Below the pieces are notes generated by a model, which was given only the letters and a program-made list of their open reading frames with translations, did not search any database and was not told where the DNA came from. From Aphis gossypii (lineage: Eukaryota; Arthropoda; Insecta; Hemiptera; Aphididae), in NCBI RefSeq assembly GCF_020184175.1, contig NC_065531.1, positions 82,988,604 through 83,052,603 on the forward strand: a stretch of DNA of 64,000 bases, written 5' to 3'. Position numbers and translations under genes: made by a program. Positions 47,843 through 61,400 of this stretch are shown in pieces. Positions within the stretch are counted from its first letter, which is position 1; every line of letters starts with the position of its first letter.

Positions 47843-48585
47843 CTAAGAAATATTTAAGTTGTTTTTTTTCTCAATATATCCAGCTCCACTACTATGTTTA
47901 AATACACATTGTCCATTGATCCAAGTTGATTGAACATTCAATTTATTTCCCAAAAATACAAAATCAGCATCAGCTCCATAATTAAGTGTACCTTTAAATT
48001 GTTGTATTCCTAAGACCTTAGCTGGATGTAAAGTTATTGTTTCAATTGCTTCAGTAACACTACAATCTTTAAAGATACATTTTCTTAATGTACATTTATG
48101 TCAAATACTAAAATTCTATACACTTATACAGAGTTTTAAACTTACTTGTTGCATTTAGAAAATATCTCATACATTCATCTAAGGGAGTCACACTTCCACA
48201 TAATGTATTTGTGTTAGCAATGTATGCTTTTGAATTCTTTACTTCAATCTGTTTATCACCCAAATAGTGTATTCCATCTGGTAGCCCTATAGCTGACAAT
48301 GTATCTGTTACCAACACAAGTCCTTCTGGTTTGATTTTATGAGCAATTTTTAATGCTGTCGGATGCGTATGAGTTCCATCAGCTTAATACCAAAAAATAA
48401 TGGTTTCTCAACACTAGGTGGACATGCTATGAGTCCAATCAGTCCTGGATCTCTATGATGAAACTATAAACACAATTTTTATAATAATTGTTGTTGCGTA
48501 ATAAAGTATACCTACAGAAAGCATTGCATTGAATAAATATGTAATAAATGTAGCTCCATTTTTTACTGCTTGTTGAAGTCGATAT
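47843..48585 (-). pseudogene. AMDHD2/NagA-like N-acetylglucosamine-6-phosphate deacetylase, truncated and frameshifted
   Basis: On the minus strand, exon segments 48516-48585, 48146-48463 and 47843-48066 encode the C-terminal half of this amidohydrolase. It removes the acetyl group from GlcNAc-6-phosphate in amino-sugar recycling. Family landmarks in order: NGATFITYLFNAM, FHHRDPGLIGL, ADGTHTHPTALKIAH, LVLVTDTLSAIGLPDG (catalytic-type Asp in VTD), YIANTNTLCGS, LHPAKVLG and YGADADFVFLG, with a TAG stop at 47843. Introns have GT...AG ends, so this is not a processed copy. In the middle exon one base is missing between FFGI and ADGTH (near 48390), which breaks the frame. The N-terminal half with the metal-binding region is absent. 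It is a decayed duplicate, unless the assembly carries an error and a deletion. Confidence 0.8.
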
Positions 48586-48670
48586 CATAAAGTGGGATTG
48601 CCAACTTCGAGAACGTCAAAATTCGTCAGTCGACCGGTGGTCTTCATACACGTGCCCATGACGATCTAGA
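48586..48670 (-). other. possible remnant of the first exon fused to the deacetylase copy
   Basis: Reading leftward on the minus strand from an ATG at 48657-48659, the frame gives MGTCMKTTGRLTNFDVLEVG and ends at a TGA just before the deacetylase segment. The LTxF-x-VL pattern faintly recalls the start of AMDHD2 proteins, which would mean an internal deletion joined exon 1 to a late exon. The similarity is weak. Confidence 0.2.
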
Positions 48671-51498
48671 ATATTGCTGCTCATAGGTAGGTAAAATATA
48701 AACATATAACACGTATTATATACCACATAATATAAATATGTATAGTATTATTTCGTATAGCGCGTGAAGTGGTATATTGTTTTAATAATAATATAATAAA
48801 ATGTAATATATAGCACCAGCGAACCGGTTTTGAAGTCTCGCGGGCGCACGTGCGACGTGAGACAATTCTTTTTCAACTGTGTTCAACTAGTGGTGATTTC
48901 CTTTACCATGTGAAAAGTAAAAGAAAACAATTTGTACCTACGTCCATTAGCGACGTGTGCAAATCGTGTATAACGTATACCATATCTATAATATACATAT
49001 TATATATATATAAGGTATGTGTGTATGATATCATAACAGCAACTCGGACATGTGGCGTAAATTTTAATGATAAAATAAAAATAAAAATCGTATTAATAAT
49101 AATAATTTATTATTCGTGATATACGCGTGCACCTACACTACCGACCCGCGTTTATATACTGTAACGCAATACGCGTACTCGAAAATTATACATATATTAT
49201 TATAATATCTGCAAGCATTCGCGCCGACGACGACTTGTCGACGAGACGAGACGATATCGTTTGCAATATATCACGCGCGGGCGCCCCTTTTCGACCGACC
49301 GGTAATATTATTATACGTACTGGCTGGCTGAGGTATCTATATATATTATTTTATATAATAATATTAATAATAGTTATGTAGCTAATAAGAGCCGCCGTGC
49401 ATATTATCATCGTCATCACCGTCGTCCGATTATTTTTTTATTCGTACGTGTATAGTATATAATTAACGATAATGACGCTCCGCCACCCGCTGACATTCGC
49501 GCCGCTCGTGAATTATAATATAGGCATACCGTCTATGCATAAAAATATATTATACTCGGGTATTTATCTGTATATTTTAATAGAAAATAAGGGGCCCAGA
49601 CTGACTGATCCACTGACCGGTTCGTATAATCGACGTATAGTCAAAATTATGATGGCTATAGACTTGGAATGCAATGCAATAATAGATTTATATAAGTTGT
49701 CTGAGTCGATTAAAAGCTTAAAACTTAATATTATTTTGTTTATAATATGCATATATAGAGTTACAGGAAATAAACTAGTTGTTATAACATTGTGTTTAAT
49801 AACACGAGAAATTATTTTAATAATATGGTAATAACTACCTGAATGGCTGAATGGCCGGGTTAAATGTCTGTATATAGTGTTTATACATATGTTTGTACAT
49901 ATTTAAGATAAGGAAAATTTACGGGTAATTTTTTTAATTCTTCGCGACTATGTAAAGAGGGGTTAGTTATAAGTGTGTGTGCGGAAAATGAAGTGTACAA
50001 AGTCTCCGAAAGTCTTGTCGGCTGCCGCCTAATGTTCTTTTCTTTCATGATTATGTAATGCCATTCTGTCATATCTGACATTTCGTGTTAAAATGTTTTC
50101 ATATAGTTTTTTTCTTTTTTTGCCTTTACGGTGTTTCAATTTCTTATCTTTTTCGGCTCAACTTACCTGCTAAACCATTTTTCCTGTATTTTTTTGTATT
50201 TCGATTTTGGCGAGTATCGTTCGCTTAACTGTTGTTGCCTGCCCTTCATTAAATTGTTTTTTTCTTTTTAGGGTGTTCATTAATCATCGGCGTCGTTGTG
50301 ATTATTTTAATTTTGTTGTATTTGTTCTATAATATGCAATGGCAGGTATCGTGTTATTCGTGAGTTCTACGTCGTGGTATTATTGAGTGGTCGCACGTGT
50401 GCGGTCTGTAATTATTTAATTATTCATATTTACGTCCCTGGTACGGTCGCGTGGGATATAATCCACCATTTGACATACCACAAGTGCCACAAGTGAGTTT
50501 TGTTTGTTTACGGCCTACGGGCCTATCTATGTAAAGTTACATTTTTAAGCAATGTTAACATTAAAATTGTTATAAATTAGATGTATAATTAATTAATTTA
50601 TTATATTAATTATTAAATGATAATTAAAAACATAGTATCTTCTATTGAATAGATTTAAGTTATCTATATAAGTTTGATATACTCTATAGTCCATAGGACA
50701 GTATAGCTTGTTAAAATTATATTGAAATACACATCTGAATTCCATTAACAAAAATAAAAAAGACTAATAGTAATAAAAATGACTTTATAAATACGTAATT
50801 ATATTAAGCTAAACAAAAAATAGCGTTACATTGTTCTGCATATCCTTTGGACCGCGAAGGACTCTTCTATAATGGAAATAAAAGGCTGAACGTACACCAA
50901 CATTTGTTATACGTCTTATAACGGCTGGTCGTTCGCTCTCAACCACCACAATCGGGTGTATCATGTACCTAAACGGTGCGACGAGTCGTCCAGTCCGGAA
51001 TAATCTCCATAAATTTTATAGAACACCTTTGCGCTCAACTACTTTTTACGTAGCTATATGCACTTCGTTTAAAATATTTACAATTGTGGGCAGGCCACTG
51101 CGCATCACCGTCACTTGTTTTTTTTATGAACGGTTCTTGCCACAAACGCGGCGAAATTTCGATTTCCGGTCGTTTATCACTACACTCAAGCCGTATACGA
51201 AACGACGACGGCGAGTGGCACATTATCAGCCATTATTTTATTATTATTATTGTACTCCATGCGACTATATACTGCAGAGATCGCCGCGAGGTCTGTGTCG
51301 GCGGCGATAGGTCTCGTGGTCTACCGGGTCAGCGCGGGTCATCGTGTGCTTGTGTGCGTCCCGCGAATCTTTCGATGGACGACAATAATATTATAATATT
51401 ATTAATATATTATGTGCGCACCCACATACGAGTATGCCACCAAATATATATACATTCGTTCGTTTGTATGTTATAGGCTTATACCACGAGTACAGATC
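48671..51498. other. non-coding DNA, CpG-bearing and T-rich patches
   Basis: CpG-bearing sequence at 49130-49520 and a pyrimidine-rich segment at 50100-50510. The latter (with TGTTATTCGTGAGTTCTACG and GTCGCACGTGTGCGG) could be part of a retroelement LTR, but no ends were found. The open frame 49472-49831 is low-complexity. No gene is supported. Confidence 0.4.

Positions 51499-51499
<1 letters not shown>

Positions 51500-51532
<33 letters not shown>
51500..51532. repeat. (AC)16 microsatellite
   Basis: Uninterrupted AC dinucleotides, the longest perfect dinucleotide array in the window. Confidence 0.97.
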
Positions 51533-51534
<2 letters not shown>

Positions 51535-54500
51535 AACGTATAAACATTTATAATAATATTATATATTATGTACCTCTATATATAATATTACATACGTATT
51601 ATACCTATATGGAAACGCGCGCGAGCGAGCCCGTGGAATGCCGCACAGCGATTTATAATACGGCGGAGTTTGTACAATAATAATATAAGAGGAGAAATTA
51701 TTTAGCGTCGGAATGCGGAGATGAATAAATACGCACGTCTGTCGTGTGCCGTTTTTCTTATTATGTACCCCTTTAGCGTATGTTGACGACGGAACGACGT
51801 ATTCGCGGCGGTCGTGTCCGTCTACAGCAAAAACACCATCGCCTCCGTTACGTTTTCCGTTTTAAATCGGTCGCGTAGTTCGGACGCTGGAACGGGCCGA
51901 ATTCATAGCGCCGTCTTTTACCTCACGGTACTTCAGAATCTCATCGTTTTTATTTTTTAAAAAACAATAACGTCATACAAGTGTTATCTGTACATCGTAG
52001 TAATTAACGGTTTGAAGTGATCAATTTTCTGACCAAAAAAATTAGTCTTTACTTAGCACACTAGGTCTTACGAATGAGATGTGCGGGTACGTGTGTTACT
52101 GGTGATGTCCACACCGGTCCTTTTACGTTACACAATCGCCCAGGACATGTGTTTCCAATCGTATATAATATTATATAATATCTTATGGATACTTATTGGC
52201 ATTTTTGTTTTCCCAGAACGCTCAATTGGACCATTTAAATTGGATGAGCAATATTTCCCTAGTCCCCCGATTTTCTTCACATTTTTGAGCGACTAAAGTA
52301 AATGAAATAAAAATGGAAATGTATATAGAATCTATATAATATAATATATATATAATTATACATTTTATAGGTAACGGGGAGGAAGATGGCCGTAAGACAA
52401 ATCGTCCACATCAATACCGACTATATATTAAACCAATGACTTTTTAACAGTTTTTATATTTTTACTGATGTATAAATTATAATAATATGTAATGTAAGCT
52501 ATCAATATAAGAAATAGTGAGTAATTGTAGATATTTAACCATTTTAAAGGCGTCATAGAAACGTACTAATATAGGTGTATTGTGAAATGTAGTATAATAT
52601 GTAGGTATACACTGCACCGCAGTTACTCAGCGACGTCGTCGAAAACCTTTTTTATTTTCCATATAATCCGTATTAAGTAAGCATATAACAGGTAATATAT
52701 CATGTTATACATTATTGTTGCGTTGTGAAATAGAATACGTTACGAAAAAAAAAATGTACAAAACGTTCAGAAATACCTTAATAATTAATATAGTATGTAA
52801 CAATAATAACATACCTTTTATAAAAAATATTCATCTTCGTCTGTGTGTTGCGTACGAAAAAAAAATCCTTTAAGCATTCGGCACCTGCTCCTACACTGCA
52901 TGGTACGAAACGAGAGGGGCGTCGTAAAATGTGTCAACATATCAGAACCCGACCTATCTGGTTTTGAATTCGAAACGATCTCAGTCGTACGTAAACATTA
53001 TGCTTCCAAACAATAATGTGTATAACATTCATGACTTATACACCCGTCCATGCTATAATAATACACATATGATATTTATTTAACGTATGCGAGAATGAGC
53101 CCTTTGTTTACATGAATATATATATATATTACGATGAAAAATATTAAACAAGTATTGACAATAGCTTACAAATTGTGAGACGGATCCGCATAGGCACAAG
53201 TCATCATTTGCCTATAAAGAAGTCCTTTCGCAGTGACGGTCGAATATTGAGGAATATAAAAAAATACAGTAGACATAGAAAAAAGGGCTGACTAACTTTA
53301 AAACACAATATGTGGATAAAAACAAAACCCACATTGTAATCCATAGTAGTCTATTCAGAAATGCAATGTGCAAAGTACGGAATCGCTCTGCAAGTTCGGG
53401 GATGCTATAAGTTATATGCATGTTAGTTATAACGGTATGCGTGCGAAATCAAGTCACATAGGGAATAAAATGGAACAAACGATAGGAGAACCACTTGTTG
53501 CTATAATTATTTTAAGATGCCTACGCAACTACCACCAACTTGAATATGGCACTGAAAAATAAAAACTCGGATGACGTTCAATTTTTTAATAAATGTAATT
53601 GACGTAGAACGATATGTCATATAAATTAAAAATGTATACTATAATTTATTAGGTACATTTAAATATTATGATGTAGTTAAAATGTATATTTGAGTCAATA
53701 ATTGATTTGTGCAAATAAAAATCTAAAACTATACGTTTGATTTCTATAGTCGCTGGTGGTGTAAGATTATCGTTCTCAACCACCCTAAACTCTAAGACTT
53801 GTCCTACTCATGAATTTAAGAATATTTCAGTATTTGTAACTTAAATACGATATTATTTACATAGTGTTATTAAACAACGATTATTCGAACAACTATAAAT
53901 TTAGTAGCAATATTATAAATCTTCAAAGAAGAAATCAGTGCGATGTTTGAGTGTTTGATACAAAAAAGGACGCGTTGTTTGGAATATGAATTTTATCAAT
54001 TTCTTTTTGAAAGTGTATGTTTTATGTACAAAATATTTATTAAGGATTAATACATTGTGGAAACAAAAATAAATTGTGAGTAAAATATTAGATGATTTTC
54101 ATTTTATTCGTTGTAAATTAGTTTTGGGGTGTATTGTTTGTATTATTATAATTAAGTTATGTACTATTTTACAATCGTCATAAATTAACTCATAATTACA
54201 CTACTCGTTAAACTTTTAAGTATATAATGATTAACCATTTTGGAGCTAAAACCACATCACACTATCATATTACAATATTTTTTTCCATGAAAATGGAAAT
54301 CTAAGGTCGTACACATTTTTAAAATTGTATTAAAATATCATATTAAATGCTTAAGTATATGATTTTCAATAATTTTAAATGATTGATGCCGAGGTGATTT
54401 ACGTTACGCCAATGGATCACACTATATACTCAAAGACCGATCGCACTGTGCACAAGATAGTGACTTGATACGAAAATCATTCACCAATCTTATTATAGAA

Positions 54501-55410
54501 TACAATGCCCTACAACAAACATAATCTATATTATTGCCACTTTTTAAGTAACTATCTGGATTTAAATTTCGTTTCCAGTTAGAAACACGCAAAATATCGG
54601 TTGTGTGTCTAGGGTGTAAGGGAAAAACTGGTAATGGGGGTAGGTACTATAATTTCAGGTTAGATACTATACGAACACAAAATTATGCGTGAACTCAGCG
54701 CCCACATATTAAGCTACTGCTGCAGTCGGAGTCCTACGAGTTTTACATATTTTGTAATAAATTGTGCATATCGACGATACAAACTATATTTGAAAGATAC
54801 CTAATAAAATTTGCTTGACAAAGTTGGGGTGCTAATTTCAAGCCACCGACCAGACAGACACAATTAGGATGCGTCTCATTTCTGTATACAATATAACGTA
54901 TGATATGCAATTATCGTCAAATCGATATTAATTATTTTAATAATATAATAGCTACCTCGGTAACGTGTACCGACACTTATTTCGACAGTTTTCGATTTAA
55001 CTAATTCCCGTATAATAATGGTATAATAATATGTGTAATCACACACCGCGATCGGTTTATATCTCTATATTATATTTTTATACTGATATAACCGTAATCG
55101 ATGATTACAAACTTATAATTATTATATTATTTTTGGTTTTTGAAGTTGCACGTAAAATTTTACAACCACAGCGTACACGTGATGCAATGTTAATCTTAAT
55201 ACCAAATGCCAATGCCCCACTAGCTTCAGTGCAGCGCCACGTCGTGCAGTTTAGACTTAAGATACAATTTTGTAAATATTAAGTACATTAAGTTTCATCG
55301 TAAATACGACGAAAGTATTATCGTTGTCGTAAAATTCGTCCATAAAATCGTAAGAGCTGAATTGACGTCAAATAGGAGAAGACATAAAAAACGAATTAGA
55401 ATATTACTAA
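51533..55410. other. non-coding DNA
   Basis: A CpG-bearing patch at 51610-51930, then AT-rich DNA. Open frames at 53212-53421, 53368-53562 and 55031-55282 have neither family signatures nor splice context that I can defend. Confidence 0.45.
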
Positions 55411-55492
55411 ACCCGCGTTGCGTGTTGTGGTGACAGGTACAGGAAAATCTGGCGTCTCGTTTAATTTAAAATGTGATCTGAAAACTATATAA
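55411..55492 (+). pseudogene. tiny helicase-like Walker A remnant
   Basis: The frame TKPALRVVVTGTGKSGVSFN ends soon after at a stop and is preceded by a stop. LRVVVTGTGKS resembles the Walker A region of PIF1-type helicases, as found in Helitrons (usual form GTGGTGKS), with a small deletion. At this length chance similarity is quite possible. Confidence 0.25.
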
Positions 55493-58400
55493 AATATTAA
55501 CTACCTGTGTCGTCTAGTCGACCTATTGGCGCTATACAAATAAATGGATCACAACAAGATTTTATGGTTTAAAATTGTTAAGTTTAAAGACTCGAGATTT
55601 TTATTTAATCGGTATCGTCAATCCCTGGTTAGAAACGTGCGACAGAATACATTGACGATACATTAAAATGAAAGAAACTGCGATCTCCCACGATGAAATC
55701 ATCAAATAAAAAATAATTATTATTAGAAAACAGTACTAGGTGTGTATATTCTTTTATATAAATTAATCACAAAAAAAACCCTTCGTAAAGTACGTGTAAA
55801 CATGGCTAAGTAAAAAAAAAATAATATTAGATCTTTAAGCCACTATAAAGATGTGATATCATGAATAAATGCTATAAGTGTATTGAATTTAAGTAAACTT
55901 ATTTTGTTTCAATAATTCATTTACTACTCATTTATAACTTAATTTCTAAAAGTACTATTTTGGCAAAAGCACGTTATACACGGTATTTCTGATGTTTTGG
56001 AGACGTACGAGTTACTCCAGCACCTCTTCATGTGATTTTCATATTTTTTTTTTTTTTGTTTGTAGGTATATTTTAAATAGTTAATACAAAAAATAGAACA
56101 GATCGTTATTATAAGTCTATAATTTATTGACGCTGCAATGAATAAATAAATAATAAAATATATGGTTTTGCGTATGGTTGCTTACGGTGTGGTGTGTGTT
56201 TATAGTGTTTATGTATATGAACAATCCATCTTACGGTTAAACATTACATGAGTTTAATAGTAGCCAAATTATGATTTTAACTATCAGAAAATATAATATA
56301 ATATTATATCTATTTGAACTTTGTCTATCAATAGGATGCTCAAGCGAACAACTATAAATACAATAGTATTAATTATGTTCTTATATCCTTGCATTCAGAC
56401 TACCTATTAACCATCACTAAGTCGAAAAAATATCGACACACAAGTGACTTCAGTTTGGGGGACTTGATAAAATTGAATAAATTTTCCCTACCGAACGTAT
56501 CTGATATCATCATAATCAAATTATGAGCTTTTAATATAACTGTAGTATAGACATTTTTTCGGTGTAAACGAATAATGATAGAAAAGGGAAATGTCTACTT
56601 TTGTTGTAAGCAAAATGTTCTCTTGTAGCGCATCTTCATTTTTACAAATGATCTTTTTATAGGCTATTTGCGCTTGGCTTTTGCTGAAAAAGCGTAGGAC
56701 ATTAAATGTCATCGTTAATCATTATTGTTGGAAATACCTCTTTTTTAGCTAATTATTATATTTTTATTGTTATAAAAAAACAATAAACTGTAATCATCTT
56801 AGTTTGACTAGATTAATTAATAATAGGTAGGTCATTATATTTTACATTCATACATTTTAAGTTTAAATAACTTATAATACACTTTATAGCTTAACATATA
56901 AATAATATTACCCTTATCGCTTTTAGTCTTAAATTATATGAAAACCTATTCTTTTATATAGATCCCATATTGTATAAACTATTTCGATTTTATTGGACAA
57001 AACAAAAATCATAAGATCATCCATTCATAAATTTATTGCATATTATCCCTTCTCCAATTCGTGAAAGTTCTTGCGGAAGATTCAAAAAAATTTGGTGCCA
57101 TAGTGTATTTATTTAATTTTATTTTCACTTTTATATTAACCTTAAGCTAATATTGTATTTAAAGGGCACCTACATTCAGATATTCTCAATAAAGTAATTG
57201 TTTATTCCCGGTTTATTACATAGGTACTAGTATACTTACTGTGTTATTATTATAATATAACGCGTTGCACTAGGTTTTTATACTTCATTACATTGACATG
57301 GACATTAATTAGCTGAAGTTATAACCTATATGATAATATTATAATAATTAATATGTATACAAATAGTATACATAAATAGTATTTTCTGAGAATAAACAAG
57401 AATTCTCATTTCTTATTTAACATTTTTATTCAGCCCATATTATGCTTTTATTATTTTATGTTGGTTATTTTAAATTCAAGAATAATTATACTCCGTTTCC
57501 ATCATGCCATAATCTATGCTGCGATGTTACTACTATAATTCTATATTATGATTATTGATTGATTATATATTTTTTTTTGTTTCAAAAGCGAAAGTTTCTA
57601 CAATGGAGAGAAAACTGCAAAATATCGTAAAAATCACGTCTTCGCCGCGTGGTATTATTATAGTGCGCGCGCGCTCATCGTAAAAACAACTACTAATTAT
57701 GGTCTTGGCAGGATGCGCGACTCAAAGTCGAACGACGTGTGGCAAGGAGATAATAATTTAACGCATAAATATAATACGCACTGGTGTGTTTAAATGTAAA
57801 TTTTGCGGTTTCGTGAAAGTTTTTACCGCGTTAGTCGAATTGAAATCGTTTCGATTTATACGATCTGGTATGACAAATTATCTTAAGAAGGCACCATAGA
57901 TAAACTTCATCATCGAGACTTATGTTAAAATATTATATAATATGTTAATATGTAGTGACAGCTCACATGAAAGAAATAATAAAAACAATTAATAATTATT
58001 GGATCGGTATAAGACAAAACACTTTTATGAGATAATCAATAAACGATTTAGAAATTTAATAAAATAAAAAATTGATCATACTAATAATTGTAAATTATAA
58101 ATTAGGTATAGTATAATATAGAGTGTAATGTACCCGCCTTTTTAGACTTTAAATTATATAGTGGATATTTACTTGAAAATTCTGAAGTACTTAATACAAA
58201 ATTTGAGCGGTCTTACAAAAATATAAAATAGATACAATATTGGATCTACTTATCTACTATTAGAATTTTACGATATAAATAAATATCGATAAAGAAATAT
58301 TAATTAAGACTATTTTCAAAGCACCGTAGTCACTATAATACTTCTGAAATCACTAGCATAGACCTGATTCTTAATACACAAATAATAATTCAAAAATTAC

Positions 58401-61400
58401 TCGTTCAAATATTGATTTTGATTACCTAAAATTGATTTTAAATTTTCCCATTTGAAAATCGAAAGATTATATTTTAAAATATATATTATATATTTATTTC
58501 AGCAGTACAATTAATTAATAGTTTTAACAATTTTAAAATATGATCACTACACGCATATTTAAATACTCTAAAACATACATTTTGAATAACTAAATTGTTT
58601 TTGAGAAAAACAACTGAAGATACTATAGTTGAATCAATCTGTATATTACAGTATTCCTGAGTTATATTTATTTGTAAACATATCAACATTTTAAAACTAT
58701 TAACCATAAATTTATTTAGGACAGATTTTGTTTGATAAATATCTTGAAAATACTAAACGTTAGCGAGTCGATCACTGTACAGATTAAATATTGAGAAATT
58801 ACTATGCAAAAAATTATGAGCTGTACAATTATAATTTTTTCATTCTAAAACGTCTTATAGATTTAATAATATAATATCTAATCATTTTTATAAAAACGAC
58901 GACTATTCATAAGATATTTTTGTACGACCGCACCTCAATGTTCGATTATAATTTATAATATTATTTGGGAAATATAACTGGCGATTACCGATTTGTTTTC
59001 TAAACTCTCACCGGTACGGTGCGTACGACGAGCGCTGACATACCACGTAAACTTGTTAAACAAATTTTAACTACGAATAATAGTTTACTAGAGTTAAAAA
59101 GTATTATTAAAATATGATAATGCTAACATTTTTTTATTATTATTACTATTATTATTATTTGGTTTAATCGTGTGTGTAGTTAAGAATGAACAGTTCACGA
59201 GAGGTCAAACGTTTCATCGTATGATTATAATTTATAATCATAATATAATTGAATATTAAGTAAACATCCGCGTCCAGGAACTAATAATAATTAAATATCA
59301 TTTCGTTTGCAATCAAACGATTAGGATAAATCGAATTAACCGTGCGTTCACTTTCTCAATATATCACGATAAATCAATCCTAATTATATCCCCACGTCGA
59401 TGACCACACGCGCCTCATTCTCCACGCACACGCGATATTTTTGCGCGCGTACTTAGGTATACCCAGGTATATTATATTATATGCGTACGTTACACTGTAC
59501 TGCGGTCAAAGCACTCCGGGCCGTCCGAGACGGATGACAGCAGAATTTTAATTTATTATACGGAAAACGCTGCAAACAATAATCTCGTAAAACTGTTCGT
59601 ACGGTGAAAAAAAAAATAAATATCCGTTAGAAAGTATCCGCTGGCGACAGTGTATAGCTGCGGTGACGCGTCTTCGATTGCCCATAATATAATACAGTAA
59701 CGTGCGTCGCGCTACTGGACATAATATATAATATAATATGCGAATCCAAAATAGTTTTAATGAGGAACACTGCCGCTGCATCGGCCGCGATTCGCTTATC
59801 TGATACGGCGTGTACCATAAATCCTACAATTATCGCCGAGCCCGATACCGATCGCGGTTCGAGCTGCCGCGCACAGCAGTAGGATAAAATATGTCCCGTT
59901 TCGGTAGGTAGGTAGTTAGGTTGTGCGCAGGTGGATACCTATAACCCGTACCTACTGTCCCGCCGCAGCTGTGCAGGTAGCCGCTCGAGTCGTGGACGTT
60001 ATTTAAATTCCAGCTAATTGAACGTGATGTATGTACATATAATACATTATTGTTATTATTATACATTATACTTACGGTGATTCGTGCGCAGTTCCGGAGA
60101 GGAGTGCACGGTATTTCGGACTTGCAAGAAATAAATAAACGCTATATATGACGTTCAAACGAGACACCGATTTGGCACCGACGTTGGCGGGTGTGTAAAT
60201 GCTCGAGTCTCGGTCGCGTGCCAGCCGCTTCGGAGGTGGGTGGAATGGAAAAGTTGTGTTTTTTTTTTCAATAGATTTCCAAGTGTTCGGACGATTCCTG
60301 TCCACCCCATCGTTTCGAATCTTCGATCGGCTAGAAAAACACAAATTGGTCAACATATAGTCACTAATTACTGCAGATAAGTAGATATCGATTCGACCAA
60401 GTTGACAAACGCGGTTCATCCACTGCACGAAACTTTATCAGTATCATTAGGTTCACCCTTGGGACCTACAGATCAAAAAACAGGATCCAGTAGAACGCGA
60501 ACACTGTACGGGTAAACGAGACTCTAGATCGGCTGACTAAACTTTGTCTCTACATAGGTTTTAATGTGATGCAAGCGATGCAGCACAATGTGAAATTGTA
60601 TGATGTATGTATTGTGTTGTAGTAACTCATTTTGTATACATCAATAAACGATGACAGCAGTGAGTAGTTGCGTTGACACAGATCCTCCTCTGCTGTCGGT
60701 TAAACGAGAAAAAATAAAAAAAGTTCGATATTCTGCAATAATAATTTTTGATAAAATAGATGTGGTTCTATTTCTATAGACGAATAGCATAATCTATCTT
60801 ATTCGAACGTCCGTGTTTCGTATAATTAGGTAGAAATTGTAGTTAAACAATATTAATACTGTTTAATCTTTGAAAATTAACTAATGCAAGTACAATACGA
60901 GTACACTATCTGTAATAACTGTGTCGAAGGCGATACATTTCGCTAATTTGTAATTCAATCTTCCCGTCGATCCGAACAACAAAAGTTGTTAATTTATTTC
61001 CATATAATAACTGTACGCGATTCTCCTAGTGCATTCCTCCTAGTGCCGCGTGTGTTCCTATAAAGCGTCGAGCCAATCCGTCGATCCAACACCCCAAACC
61101 GACTGCTAAGTTATTTTTTTGTTTTAAAAGAGATGGACACGACATTTTTTCGTCTGGTTGCGCAGGTGACAATGTTTACCGTATGATATTAAAATAAACA
61201 ATACGTCAAAGACTAGGCACGCACCGACGCGTCAGGCCACTAAGTGGTAAACGATCAATACGCGAGTACTCGTATTATGTGTAAATAATATGATATGCGA
61301 TACGTGCATACTTACGCGTCACGATACTTATACATATTTTTGGCACTCTTCTCGTGGCAGCTGGTTTTACGTTTTCGCCGTTTGTTTGCTCGTCGACGGG

